From NCBI GenBank assembly GCA_037447655.1, contig JBBHKE010001434.1, positions 208,039 to 272,038 of the forward strand: a stretch of DNA of 64,000 nucleotides, read 5' to 3'. Positions 42,385-53,530 of the stretch are shown piece by piece (position 1 is the first letter of the stretch; every line of letters begins with the position of its first letter). The position numbers and the translations under genes are program-made. The DNA comes from Zygnema cylindricum. Taxonomy: Eukaryota; Streptophyta; Zygnematophyceae; Zygnematales; Zygnemataceae. The notes under the pieces are model-generated. The model was given only the letters and a program-made list of their open reading frames with translations. It ran no database searches and was not told the DNA's origin.

Positions 42385-43859
42385 CTTTAGTGTATACTTT
42401 TTCCTTACTTTGTTTTCTCGGCCACATAGTGGAAGTCGTCGAGGTAGTAGCACCCGCCCATAAGAAAATGATGACTTTCGTTGAAAATTTCACCCTACTA
42501 TCCATAAAAACAAATAAACAAATACACTAATAAACAAATATTTACATTGATAAATTAGTAAATATATAAGTAAATGAGTAAACGAGTAAATGAGTGAATA
42601 AATGAGCAAATGACTAGAAAGGTATATAATGAATGCACAAATGAAGGAATGAAGGAATGAATGAATAAATGAATACAAAAAAAAAATAAACGAGTAAATA
42701 AACAAAAAAATATTGGATGAAAGAATCGCTAAATAAATGGATGAATGAATGAATAAATGATTGAAATAAGTGAGTGAAAAACTTCATGAATAAGTGAAAC
42801 AAAATGTGGCAATGGACAATATGAATAAACAAATATGGAAATGAATAAGTAAGAAACAAATAAAAGAAATCAGCTCATATTCCATATTGTGGCACATTTT
42901 TACATGCCACATGCATAAAATCTGGTATGTAAACATGGAGGAGAGGAGGGAGGGAGAGGGAATAGGAGAAGAAAAGGAAATCGAGAAAAGATGCATCGAA
43001 GAAGGATCGAGGAAACAGAACAATTACCGGGAAAGAAGTTGAAGAAGGCAAAAAGTACAGGTCGGATGAAAAAGACAAAAAAAACAGATCAATCAAAAAT
43101 GGGGAGGAGAGAAGATTTAGAGGCGAACGTAACTTTTTACAGATGAAGAGAAAAAGGAAAAATCAGTAAAATTGAAAGAAGAATACATAAATAAAAAATA
43201 AATAGATAAATAAATAAATAAAAGAAAATAAAATAAAAATAAAAACAAAATTACAAAATAGGGAGCTAATACAAAAACAAACAAACAGAAACAAAAACAA
43301 ACTACTGTATCAAATTTTGAACTTCATAAAGTACTTCTTCTTACATGTAAAAGAAACAAAATTTAAAAAAATATTAAAAACATCTTGAAATTCTTTTAAA
43401 CTCGAATAAAATTTCATCTTGAAAACTTTCAAATCTCAAAAAGCTTTCCATCTCTCAAACATCTTATTTCCTAAAAATCTTTCCATCTCAAAAATCTTTA
43501 CTACCTCTCAAAATCTTTAGAAAATCTGTGGAAAACTTTTCAAAAAATCTACCTCATGAAAATCTTTTGAACTTATTTTGAAAATCTTTCCAAAATCTTT
43601 CAAAAACCTTGACTTCCTCAAAATGTTTCCAGGTGAAAAAAAAATAAAAATCAGCCGTGACATTGGATCCGAACCCGAGTGATGTCCCGTCACATCACAC
43701 GTGTCACTCGTGTGACTCGAGAGGTGTCGCTCTAAATTATTTCCTTTCCCCCCTCTCCCTAAAATGATACTCTTCTCTCCCTCGTCCTCACCCTCTCTCC
43801 CTTCCCCTCGCTCACTCTCTCCTCTCCACTCTCTCCACTCTCTCCTCTCTCCCCTCTAG
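42385..43859. repeat. A-rich and tetranucleotide simple sequence; no gene
   Basis: (AAAT/GAAT)n-type runs at 42500-42860 and A-rich sequence to 43620, with phrases such as 'aaaatctttccatctcaaa' repeated at 43400-43600. The segment 'tcagccgtgacattggatccgaac' (43651) recurs in altered form at 51806, so part is duplicated kinase-intron sequence. Confidence 0.6.
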
Positions 43860-45131
43860 AGGAGAGAAAATGAAAGGGAGAGAGGGAGGGAGGGAGGGGA
43901 GGGAGGGGAGGGAGGAAGGCAGGGAAGAAGGCAGGGGGAAAGGAAGGGAGAAAAGGAGGGTGGGAGAGAGGGAGGACAAAAAGAGGAGACATAAAAGAAA
44001 AAGGGAGGGAGGGAGAAAGGCAAAGAGGGAGGGGAGGACAGAGAGAGGAGGGAGGGGAGAGAGGGAAAGAGGTACCTGATCCTGCTTTTCCGTGGCTTCT
44101 TTGGAGAACAAAGGGAGAGTCTTCACGGGAGGGAGGCCCTGTGAGGGGGAGGGGGGGGGAGAGAGAAGAGAGAGCGGGAGAGGGCAGGGAGGCGAATAGT
44201 GGGAACGAGAGGAGAAGAAAGAGGAGAAGGGAGAGGAAAAGAGAGACGTACGAAGGCAGAAGGGGAAGAGAGGGGGAAAGAGGAGTGAGAGGGGGACGAG
44301 GAGGGAGAGGGAGCAGAAGAGGGGAGGTAAGACTTAGCGGTAAAGAAAGAGGAAGGACTGGTGGAAAAAGAGGGATGGGGAGGGAGAGAAGAAGGAGATG
44401 TATGGTTTGGAGAAAGGAGAATTTAGAGGGTGGTAGAGAATATTTGAGGGAAGAGACAGAGAGAGCATTTAGAGGAGGAAAAGTATGTAGTGCAGACAGA
44501 AAATGAGAAATGACATACCGAAGAAAAGGGAGAGAGAGGGAGAGAGAATAAGAGAGAGCGAGGGAGAGACAGAGAGAGCGGAGAGAGGGAGAGAGAAAGA
44601 GCAAGAGAGAGGGAGAGAGAGGAAGAGCGAGAGAGACCGAAAGGAAGCGAAAGAACGAGAGAGAGGGGACGAGAGTGAGAGAGAGTGAGGGAGAGGGGGA
44701 GAGTGAGAGAGGGGGAGAGAGAGAGAAAGATGGAGAGAGGTAAAGAGAGAAGGAGAAAAATGTAAAGAAAGAGAGAGATGGAGAGAGAGATATAGAGATA
44801 TGGAAAGAGGTGGAGAGAGAGAGAGAAAGAGGGGGATAGAAAGGAGAGAAAGAGAGACAGAGAAATGGAGAGAGATGGGGAGAGTTGGAGAGAGAGAGAG
44901 TGAGAGAGAGTGAAATTAAGATACATGGAGGGTGAAGGAGGGAGATGGAGGGATATGGGGAGAGATATGGAAAGAGAGATGGAGAGGGCGATGGAGAGAG
45001 AGAGAGAGATGAGGAGAGATGGAGAGAGAGAGTGAGAGAGATGGAGACGGATGGAGAGAGATGGAGAGAGAGAGAAGAGAGAGAGCAAGATAGAGAGAGA
45101 AAAAGAGAGAGAAAGGAAGGGGAGAGAGAAA
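43860..45131. repeat. Polypurine (GGGAGA)n tract, about 1.3 kb
   Basis: Almost pure G/A on the plus strand, with only short breaks (for example 44075-44140). On the kinase sense (minus) strand it is a CT tract immediately downstream of the HRN exon donor. The long 'proteins' read from it are Ser/Leu/Pro or Arg/Glu repeats and are artefacts. Confidence 0.9.
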
Positions 45132-45171
45132 CAAACATTTCATAACACACATGTCTATGTTGCATTCTTAC

Positions 45172-45332
45172 CTCATCCAAAAAAATATTTCGGGCTCCGA
45201 AATTACGATGAACAACATCGTTCTCATGTAAAAATGCAAGCCCTTCAGCGGCACCTAAGGCAATTCTGAGTCGAGTGTTCCAAGAAAGTGGGGGTAGAAA
45301 ATCAGGTTGGGGATCCTCAGGATTTCTCTCTC
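45172..45332 (-). CDS. Kinase exon: alpha-E to catalytic loop (HRN)
   Basis: The acceptor TTTTCCAG lies just before 45332 and the donor GAG|GTAAGA follows 45172. It enters at phase 1 and leaves at phase 0. It encodes [20 protein letters not shown], then the alpha-E helix and [15 protein letters not shown]. The residue replacing catalytic Asp is encoded AAT. A decayed duplicate lies at 63925-64000. Confidence 0.82.
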
Positions 45333-45960
45333 CTGGAAAATGAACAAACACAAAGCATTAGGAAAATACGCATATTCAGAGTTTTTAGGGTTTGAGGGTT
45401 TTTTACGGTTTTCAAAAAAAAGTAGGAGTAGAAGATCAGGTTGTGGATACTCAGGATTTCTATCTCATGAAAAAGTATAGAAATAAACTGCATATGGTAA
45501 ATGCACATTTACAGAACCAAAGAACCGAAAAAAAAAGTACATTCCCTCAATAGTGTTAACCTCGATCCCAACTTGATCTGGTAATACTAATCATCCTTTT
45601 ACATCATAGTGATGCGCTTTAGTGTTTTTTTAAGAATTTTTAGAGTCTCTTAGGGTCTTTTGGAATTTTCAAAAAAATTGGGTAATGCGGTCTTTTTAAA
45701 TATTTTTAAGAAAAAAATCTAACTTCCATGAGAACACATCAAACCAAAATCAAAAGGAAACGAACAGTGACTGATAAAAAACATTTAGGTTCTGAAACTC
45801 ACAACCAAAAGGATCTAAGGATTAAATATTAAAGATTGAGGATCGACGATCTTAAGGATCTTTGGTTGAGGATTTTTACACTTTTTGGTTTTTGGATCCT
45901 TTTGAAAAATTTGTTAGCTTTTTTCTTTCCTGTCCATTTATTTTTCCCCGTGATACTTAC

Positions 45961-46093
45961 TGAAGAGATAGTCATCCACACTGCCTCGTGCAAGAAACTC
46001 GTACACCAGTAAACATTCTCCTCGATCGACACAACAACCGATCATTTGAACAAGATTTGGATGACGCAGACGGCCTAAAACCAAAATATTTGC
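45961..46093 (-). CDS. Kinase exon: subdomains IV-V and hinge
   Basis: The acceptor GAAACAG precedes 46093 and the donor CA|GTAAGT follows 45961. It encodes ANILVLGRLRHPNLVQMIGC, CVDRGECLLVYEFLARGS and VDDYLF. The Glu of the alpha-C helix should sit at this exon's start; ANILVLGRL has no Glu where families show 'xEVxxLGxL', so the Lys-Glu salt bridge may also be lost. Confidence 0.8.
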
Positions 46094-46313
46094 CTGTTTC
46101 CCATAAGAATGAGAAATAAAAGAATGAGAAAAAAAAACCCAGGTAAAACAAGATCAGCGGCAGTCACATAAAAAGGTAAAAAGAAAAGAAAAAAGAAATG
46201 GGAGAAAGCGGGAAACAGAATCAAATGTCCATTGGAAAAAGATTTGCAAGCATGATAACCAGGAGAGTTAAGGTTTTGATAACACAAACAGAAGGGCAAT
46301 AGTGTCTTTTTGT

Positions 46314-46891
46314 TGTTATGTAAGCTTTTGTAAGCTTTCCCGGAAACCTAGATAGACAGAGACCACCAGAACTTAGAAAAATAATAGAAAATTGGATCTT
46401 GATTACAGGCCACTAATAGTGTGGACAGGAGGATTCCTTTAAGAAATCAAAAGTACACATAAGCATCAAAGTACAAAACCGGGATGCAAAAACGGCAGGT
46501 ATGAACTTACATGAAAGATTCCTTTTTCATTAAAAATAGACATATGTCTAAGTGAACACCATTGGAAAGACAGGCTAGTGTATAAGAGAGAGTAAAACTC
46601 TTAAATTATCAAGCTTGTACATTTCTTGAGTCAGTTTAAAAGATGAACTATGTGCAATGTTGAGGGAGCATAACTTTTTGATTCTTATTTCCGTCTGTTA
46701 ATTGAGATCCGTCTGTTAATTGAGATCCGTCTGTTAATTAAGATCCGTCTGTTACTTGAGATGTGCCTATACTAAGTTCAAATTAGTCAGTTTGGGTTGA
46801 CTTCTACAAGGTCTTCTATGGCTGAAGAAGCCTATGGTTGAAGAAGCCTATGGTTGAAAAAGCCTAAGGCTGAGAAAGCCTCAAAATGTGA
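46314..46891 (+). repeat. Copia D 5' LTR
   Basis: It starts TGTTATGTAAGC and ends AAAATGTGA before the primer site. It matches the 3' LTR in order: 'aagcatcaaagtacaaaa', 'gagggagcataac', 'gttgactt' and 'agcctcaaaatgtga'. It carries private expansions: four 18-bp CCGTCTGTTAATTGAGAT units (46691-46762) and 15-bp GAAGAAGCCTATGGTT-like units (46823-46880). Confidence 0.78.
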
Positions 46892-46959
46892 GGTTATGGA
46901 AGGTTGAGAATGTCAGCATCTTTCCGAAAACGGCAGTGGACGATCACTTAGCGCTAACG

Positions 46960-49900
46960 CATGCAACGGAAGGCGGTGACCGGTAGACCATGGATACGGG
47001 AGCATCAACTCGCATGTACCAAAATCGTCACAAGCCACTCCACCCACAAATCCTATTTTGAGAATGGAACTAGTGTGGAGTCCCATGCAAAAGGGAGAGT
47101 CTCCCTCATGCTTGACATTAACGGAAAAACTACGAGAAAAACTATAATTGATGTATTGCTGGTGCCACGGTTTTAAAAGAATTTGTTTTCAACCTCCTTT
47201 GTATAGAAGAAAGGATTCAAAATTGAGGATTCAATATTGTTTTTGAGAAAGGAAAGTGATTAAAAAAGATGGGTAAGTAGCAGCCACAAGAATAGGGGTG
47301 CAAACAATATGTTCAGGTTACATCTTGATAAAAGATGAAATGGAAAGTGCAGATTTGTATTCTGGTGTTATTTCTGACAATGATATATGGCATAAAAGAC
47401 TAAGGCACGTCCATGATGACAAATTAGAAAAAAATGGTTGACAAGTAAATGATCGAAGGATTCACCCTCTCGAGTAAGTCAACCACTGATATTGTGATGG
47501 TTGTGCCTTGGGTAAAATCCACAAGCTGCCTTCGCCAAAAACCAGTCATAGAGCCAACCACGTACTAGAACTAATTCACTCAAAATTGTTGAAGGACCTG
47601 CTAGGATACCATCTATAGGAGGGGTGAAATACATGCTGACACTAGATTAACCAAAGTCTATTTCTTAAAGGAGGAAAAGGAGGTACACTAAGTAGATTTA
47701 AAGAACTTAAAGCTTGGTCTTAAAACCTCCACGGAGTTTTCATACTCACACTTCGATTAGACAATGGTGGGGAATATGAGTTGAATAATTTTTTTGGCTT
47801 TCTCAAAGGCAGTGGCATCTCACATCAGCTAACACTCCCTTACTCCCCTGAGCAAAATGGTGTAGCTGAGAGAGTAAATAGGAACTTGATTGAGACTGCT
47901 AGAACAATGTTGGCCGATAAAGATATTGACCTAAAGTTTTGAGCCAAGGAATGGACTGCCCTTGCTATGTGAAAAATAGGACAGAAGTTAGGCCAGTTAA
48001 AGATAAAACTCCTTTTGAGATGTGGACGAGAAGGAAACTAGGAGAAGGATTGTAAGTATTCCAATGTAAAGTGTTTGTGTTACACAATGATCCACGTAAG
48101 TGGAAGCCAAAGCCAAAAGGCTTGCATCGCATTCTGGTAGGATATGCAAATCAGTCTACGGGAAACAGGGTATTTGTTCCCTACAAAAACCCAATAATCA
48201 CAATCAGAGTAATGATAGTTAGAAACATACTTGTAACAGACAATGGAAAGTCCATTGATGTGTTCAACTTGCCAAAAGAAAAGAAAGAGAAAAGAGCAAA
48301 ACAATTTGTGCCGATAGAAGGTGAATAATTGTTTCGAGGAAATTCCTATCGAGGAACTTCAACCCAACACCAAAGAAGTTCAAACGAACACAGAGACTCA
48401 ATCAATCAGGAGCACGAGAGGAATCAACTATTACCCGAAATTGGAAAACACAGCTAATGAGACTTTGCAAAAGGACGACGGACGAGTTCAAGATTAAGGG
48501 GAGTTCACAGTACATTGGCACTTTCGACAAGCACGAGAGATACGATCACCACACAAGGAGATTTTTCTTTCCGGGAGATAGAACATTGGAAAACGGCAGA
48601 TAATGAGGAGATGAAGTCCATAAAGGAAGCCCAAAGATGGGAGCTCGTAAATCTTGCCTCGGATTGGACAACGATGGGGAGTAAATGGGTTTTAAGGTCA
48701 AACTTAACCCAGATAATACAATTGAAAGGTATAAAGCACGGGTGGTAATTAAGGTTTCAATCAAAAAGAAGGGATAGATTTTAAGGAAACATTTTCCGGA
48801 TTGTACGTTTGTACGTTTCCAACCTGTCAAACAACTTTCAGTCTTAGCCACAATAAAGGAAGCTTACAGTAAAGGATCCAGATATATATCAAATGGATGT
48901 AAGGATGGCATTTTTGCATGGACAGTGAAAAGATGAGATATATATGCGACAACCGGATATTTACGAGAAAGAAGGGAAGAGAATCTGGTTTGTAAACTGT
49001 TGAAATCTTTATATAAACTAAAGCAAGTCCCTAGAAAATGGAATATAAAATTAGATGAATTTTTAACTCGGTTGGGCTTTACTAGTATCAGCTCTGATCA
49101 TTCGATGTATGTAATGAACCCTAAAGTCTGACGATGTTGTCATATTCATCGCAGTTTATGTCGATGACTCATCATTAGCAAGTCAATAGAGAGAGTGGTA
49201 AGAGTGAAAAATAAAGGACTTGGGAGAGGCCAAGTACATCTTTGGCATACAAGTAGAGAGAAATAGAGATTGAAGAACTGTTCAATTAACACGAAAGGAA
49301 ACCATTCAGAACAGGCTTAAAAATTTTGGGATGACAAATGCCAGCTACACTATAAAATTCAAACACAAACTAGATGGACAAGATTGTGAATATGGAGTCT
49401 TAGTAGTAGACACTTTGGAATTATGGGAGCACGAGTTTATGTCTCAGATTTCGTAGAGGCAAATGGTAGGAAGACTAATTTACTTTATGAACTGCACTTG
49501 TCCAGACACACAAAATCCGAAAAGGACAGACTGGGAAGCAACTAAAAGGGTTCTTCGATACTTGCTAGGAACCAAAAAATTGTGACTGAACCTACGAGGA
49601 GATGAAGTAAATACATGGGGAGATAGAGTGATGCTAGTTATGGCAATATACCTAGCAAAAATCCAACAACAAGATATGCAAGAGTCAACAACAAGATATG
49701 TCTTGCAGATTGGACAAGGAACCTGCTACAACAAGTGACTTCTCAATCGACAATGGAGGCGGAGTACATGGCAGCCAGTTCAAGTATGAAAGAATTCTCC
49801 AGGGTCAAGGCGTTTTTGGAAAAGTTCAGGTTCACACCAACACAAATTGTTTCGTGTAACAACGAAGCACCTATATCGGTTGCTACCAACCCTAAGTCAT

Positions 49901-50060
49901 CGCTTCAAGAGCAAGCACATGAACATTTGACTACACTTTATGAGGGAAATGGTTTTTGCTATAGTTCTAAAGTTAAGTTACCTACCAGATGCTAAAATTA
50001 TTGCTAATATGTTAACTAAATCTCTACCAGCTTCTAAGTTAGAGTTTTGTCGCAGAGCAT
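46960..50060 (+). pseudogene. Copia D protease-integrase-RT-RNase H pseudogene
   Basis: The protease active site MDTGASTRMYQNRHKP is at 46990. The integrase has an HKR-like zinc region (about 47390), LRLDNGGEYELNNFFGF (about 47752) and PEQNGVAERVNRNLIETART (about 47845). The C-terminal part is FVLHNDPRKWKPKPKG to 48328. RT has EEMKSIKEAQRWELVNLASD (48606), YQMDVRMAFLHGQ (about 48890) and a YVDD-equivalent VYVDDSS (about 49155, frameshifted). RNase H has SQSTMEAEYMAAS (49738) and a SKHMDIR-like region scrambled near 49910, ending at about 50076. Frameshifts and stops occur throughout. It is a third branch, closer to type 1 by RT wording. Confidence 0.85.
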
Positions 50061-50102
50061 GTGGACTTTTTGGCTAAAGCTTTTAAAGCTTAAGAGGAAT
50101 AT

Positions 50103-50938
50103 TGTTATGGAAGCTATACATAAGCTTTACTTGCTTATCAAGATTGACTCAAACCACCCGAATGTAGAGGAATAATGAATATTGGAGCGTAACTGCTAAC
50201 CACTAATAGCGAGGAAAAAGAAGATTCCTTGGTACAAATAAGCATCAAAGTACAAAATCGGGATCCAAACACGCCACGTATGAACTGAAATGAAATATTC
50301 CTTAATCATTAAAGGTACAAGCAGTACATACCCCATAAAAATCCGCATGAAAAAATTTATGGAAAACTATTGAGCATGTGATTGATCAAAATAGCACGTA
50401 TCAGGCTGATCAACACACTTTCCTTGCATTTTACATGCAATAGCTAAAACATACTGCCCGTGACAACATCCTTGATCCCATTAAGTTAGTCAAAATGCTT
50501 CAAAATATATTTCTTCAAACAATTTAAGGCAGAAAAGCAAAATAGACAGAATTATTAAAGAGATTTTCATAAAGGCTCAAACATTATATTTTTATAAAAA
50601 ATGATAACATGCACAAGAGTCATAAATGGTCTTAAAGACTGATAGGTACGGTTGAACAGTCTTCGAAATGACTGACTAAGTGCAATCAAACAGTTAGGTA
50701 CATTCAAAGTACTACTCAGGCAGGCACACAAGCTAGTGTATACAAAACAGTGGAACTCTTTAAGGAAATTATCAAACCTGTACATTTTCTGAGTCGGTTT
50801 AAGAAATGCACAATGTGGGGAGCATAACTTTGTGATTATTATTTTCGTCTATTAATTGAGATCGTCAGGTGTTCAGATTAATCAGTTTAAGTTGACTTTT
50901 GCAAGGTCTCATATGGTTGAAGAAGCCTCAAAATGTGA
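50103..50938 (+). repeat. Copia D 3' LTR
   Basis: It follows the purine-rich AAAGCTTAAGAGGAATAT, begins TGTTATGGAAGC and ends AAAATGTGA. Relative to the 5' LTR it has an extra block (about 50300-50740) and lacks the 18-bp and 15-bp expansions. Confidence 0.75.
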
Positions 50939-51935
50939 CCCAAAATAATAAATTATTGTAACAACAATGTTTATTTGCTTGGTCCATGATGAGCCCATGT
51001 TACAAAACATAATTTAGATTAGTTCATACTAAACGGTCTTACACTACTAATAGTATACTTACACTAATAACAATGGACAGTGACCTGTAGTTGACCAAAG
51101 TCAGCCTTAATAAATTACTAGTTTTGGTCACATCTTTTGAAGTTATTAAAACTTGCATCGTTATAGAATTGTATTCATGCCCTATTCAACTTCCAGAACC
51201 TTTTCAAAATGCCTGAACCTTTCCAGAAACTATAATTTTTTTAGGGCTTCGCAGGTTTGCAGGTATAAAATCGGAAACCATAAATGCAAATCATCGAGTT
51301 ACAACACAAAACTCTACTTTATACATATAAAAAAAAAGGATTCTAGTAAGAAAGTACACATATCTACAAGTAGGTATGTATTGTGGTCTCAAAACATTTA
51401 GCATGAATATAAATTAACTACACATTTTACAATGGCCAACCGTTGTGGATAAACAAACAATATGACTAACGTTATATGAATGGATAAAAAAGAACAACAT
51501 AGGTGATTTTAGTCCAAATTTTCCTTTTCCAATAGTGACTTTTCACATTCTTGTACAAGGTAACCTGAATTGAGTACTGCTCAACCTGTGACCATCGAGG
51601 AAGAGAGATAGGGAGGAAGAGATGGAGAGAGAGCGAGGGACGAGGGAGAAAGGGCTTGGGAAGGGAGAAAGTGAAGAAGGGAGAGAGAATTGCTATTAGC
51701 ATTAATAACATCGGTGGTTGTTTTTCTTTACCCTTAAACCACAAAATAGCATTTAAGACACCAACAGTTTTTCTACTTAGCAATAATATTTTAAACAGTT
51801 TAAAAATCAGCCGCGACATTCAGAACCGAATAAGAATTGAAAAAAAATAGAATAAACAAACCCTAAAAAACCATAAATAATCCTGAAAAACCAAGAAAAC
51901 CTCTAAATTAAAAAAATAGTCTCTACTTTCCATTC
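50939..51935. other. Kinase intron sequence, no gene
   Basis: AT-rich, no domain. A purine stretch at 51600-51685 (GAGA-rich) resembles the other tracts. The phrase 'atcagccgcgacattcagaa' (51806) is a diverged copy of 43651, linking introns of duplicated kinase copies. Confidence 0.45.
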
Positions 51936-52010
51936 GTTTTGGCCTTAAAAACTGTAGAGGGTTAATTTCTTGACTGTGACAGGGAAATCCTCACTCACAG
52001 TGAGATAGTA
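51936..52010 (-). pseudogene. Decayed kinase N-lobe exon fragment
   Basis: The minus strand reads GAGGATTTCCCTGTCACAGT then CAAGAAATTAACCCTCTACA. This aligns with GAGGCTTTCCCTATCGCAGT and CAAAAATTTCAACCCTGAAA of the exon at 52122-52315. It represents the VAIK-Lys region duplicated just downstream of the good exon, without splice sites. Confidence 0.6.
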
Positions 52011-52121
52011 GGATGTTTTCACCATTATCAAGTGAAAAAAGCCATAAAACAAACCTAAAAATAGCTAAAAAACTCTAATGACGAAAGAAAGAATGACGAA
52101 CGAAAGAAATGGCCCCCTTAC

Positions 52122-52315
52122 CAGCCAATTACTTTGCCCTAGTAAACTTTCAGGGTTGAAATTTTTGACTGCGATAGGGAAAGCCTCATTAGCCAGAGGA
52201 TCTCCAATCCACTCTTTATAAACTTTTCCAGACCATCCCTCTCCAAGAAGCGTCTCCGAGTCTTCAAATTGTTGAGTGGCTCTCAGGAGCTCTTCGTATT
52301 CAAACACTCTCAGCT
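52122..52315 (-). CDS. Kinase exon: N-lobe with Gly loop and VAIK Lys
   Basis: The acceptor TTTTCAG precedes 52315 and the donor CTG|GTAAGG follows 52122 (phase 0). It encodes ELRVFEYEELLRATQQFEDS, then ETLLGEGWSGKVYKEWIGDP and PIAVKNFNPESLLGQSNWL. This is the typical RLCK layout 'LxxFxxxELxxAT..F' before a glycine loop with intact Gly residues. Upstream exons were not found; a CT/GA tract lies immediately 5'. Confidence 0.82.
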
Positions 52316-52320
52316 CTGAA

Positions 52321-52355
52321 AAGAAGAATAGAAGGAGAGAGAGAGAGAGAGACAG

Positions 52356-52388
<33 letters not shown>

Positions 52389-52465
52389 CAAAGAGAAAGA
52401 GATAGAGGAGGAGGAAAGGGAGAGAGAGAGACAGACAAGGGAGAGGGAGAGAGGGAGAGAGAGAT
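52321..52465. repeat. GA-rich tract upstream of kinase N-lobe exon
   Basis: (GAGA)n plus AAAGAAAG units on the plus strand; pyrimidine-rich on the kinase strand, so it also serves as an extended polypyrimidine tract for the acceptor at 52316. Confidence 0.85.
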
Positions 52466-52999
52466 TGTTGGGTGTAAATTATTGGGTGACCCTCTAGAGC
52501 TTTTTGTATCTAAAACCCATATAATCCCATGGCCTCGGTTTAGGATATGAAAAAAAACGAATGCACAATCGAAACAAGAATAAGACTGAAACTAAAAAAA
52601 AATCGAGCCCCGTCGTAATGTTAATAAATTATAAAATGCAGTTTCGAGCACTAGAGTTTCTTAGGAAACAAATAGACCGAGAACAGTAAGATGTTAAGAA
52701 AAAGGTAAAATATAAAATCGCTAAAAAAAAAAAACAGAAAACAAAAAGAATGCAAAAAACAGTACTGCAACAATACATGGAAGTTGTGCAAAAACAAACC
52801 TAAAGGAAGAATAGGAGAAAAGGAAAGAGAAGGAGGAGGAGGAAAGGCCAAAAAAGTGGAAAAATATTAAGAAGGACAAAAAAATGAGGGCAGAGGAGAG
52901 AAACAAAGTCGCCAAAAAAACTGAAATAAATTATTTACTTGATATAAAAAATTAAATACAAAAAAAGGGACAACAATCGAAAAAAAAAAAAAAAAAAAA
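52466..52999. other. No gene; A-rich sequence to gap
   Basis: A- and GAA-rich intron-like or intergenic DNA ending in a poly-A run (52980-52999) at the gap edge. Confidence 0.5.
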
Positions 53000-53342
53000 N
53001 NNNNNNNNNNNNNNNNNNNNNNNNNNNNNNNNNNNNNNNNNNNNNNNNNNNNNNNNNNNNNNNNNNNNNNNNNNNNNNNNNNNNNNNNNNNNNNNNNNNN
53101 NNNNNNNNNNNNNNNNNNNNNNNNNNNNNNNNNNNNNNNNNNNNNNNNNNNNNNNNNNNNNNNNNNNNNNNNNNNNNNNNNNNNNNNNNNNNNNNNNNNN
53201 NNNNNNNNNNNNNNNNNNNNNNNNNNNNNNNNNNNNNNNNNNNNNNNNNNNNNNNNNNNNNNNNNNNNNNNNNNNNNNNNNNNNNNNNNNNNNNNNNNNN
53301 NNNNNNNNNNNNNNNNNNNNNNNNNNNNNNNNNNNNNNNNNN
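53000..53342. other. Assembly gap (343 N)
   Basis: Run of N between a poly-A run and the 26-bp repeats of the foldback-like element. Confidence 1.
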
Positions 53343-53530
53343 TGATCTGCAGATGTTGGCAGTGTTTTTGATCTGCAGATGTTGGCAGTGTTTTTGATTT
53401 GTAGACGTCTAGTTTTTGTGACGGTTGTAGACGTCTAGTTTTTGTGACGGTTGTAGACGTCTAATTTTTGTGACGGTTGTAGACGTCTAGTTTTTGTGAC
53501 GGTTGTAGACGTCTAGTTTTGGTGACATTG
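53343..53530. repeat. 26-bp tandem repeats at left arm end
   Basis: Two units of TGATCTGCAGATGTTGGCAG(TGTTTT) at 53343 and 53369. Then five units of GTAGACGTCTAGTTTTTGTG(ACGGTT) at 53401, 53427, 53453, 53479 and 53505. Inverted, decayed relatives of the second unit lie at 56060-56175. Confidence 0.92.

Larger units (their letters stand above)
46314..50938 (+). mobile_element. Copia D in kinase intron (antisense to kinase)
   Basis: Ty1/copia with two LTRs (46314-46891 and 50103-50938). The 5' LTR is followed by GGTTATGG (46892-46899), the first eight bases of the half-tRNA primer site seen intact in copia E. It inserted about 220 bp upstream of the kinase exon at 46093. Gag is almost entirely missing. 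No clear 5-bp target duplication was found. The two LTRs differ greatly, including an insert of about 450 bp in the 3' one, so it is old. Confidence 0.75.
45172..52315 (-). pseudogene. Receptor-like/RLCK-type protein kinase gene, copy II (3 exons, incomplete)
   Basis: A minus-strand Ser/Thr kinase domain in three exons with GT-AG borders and matching phases: 52315-52122, 46093-45961 and 45332-45172. The spliced order is N-lobe with Gly loop LGEGWSGKVYK and VAIK-type Lys (PIAVKNF), then LGRLRHPNLVQMIGCC and the hinge ECLLVYEFLARGSVDDYLF, then [16 protein letters not shown] and [15 protein letters not shown]. The class resembles plant RLCK/RLK kinases at the membrane. The catalytic HRD Asp is Asn. 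The DFG, APE and C-lobe exons expected next are not found before the gap, so this copy is truncated or continues in the gap. The 5' part (signal, ectodomain or N-terminal exons) was not found. Confidence 0.75.

Noticed and set aside
43759-45351. 530-codon minus-strand ORF
   Set aside because: Only its first 54 codons are a kinase exon; after the donor at 45171 it reads a CT simple tract as Ser/Leu/Pro repeats.
46314-50938. Flanking repeats of copia D read as a duplication of kinase intron
   Set aside because: The left repeat ends at a primer-like site and the right begins after a purine tract, both starting TGTTATG, so they are LTRs.
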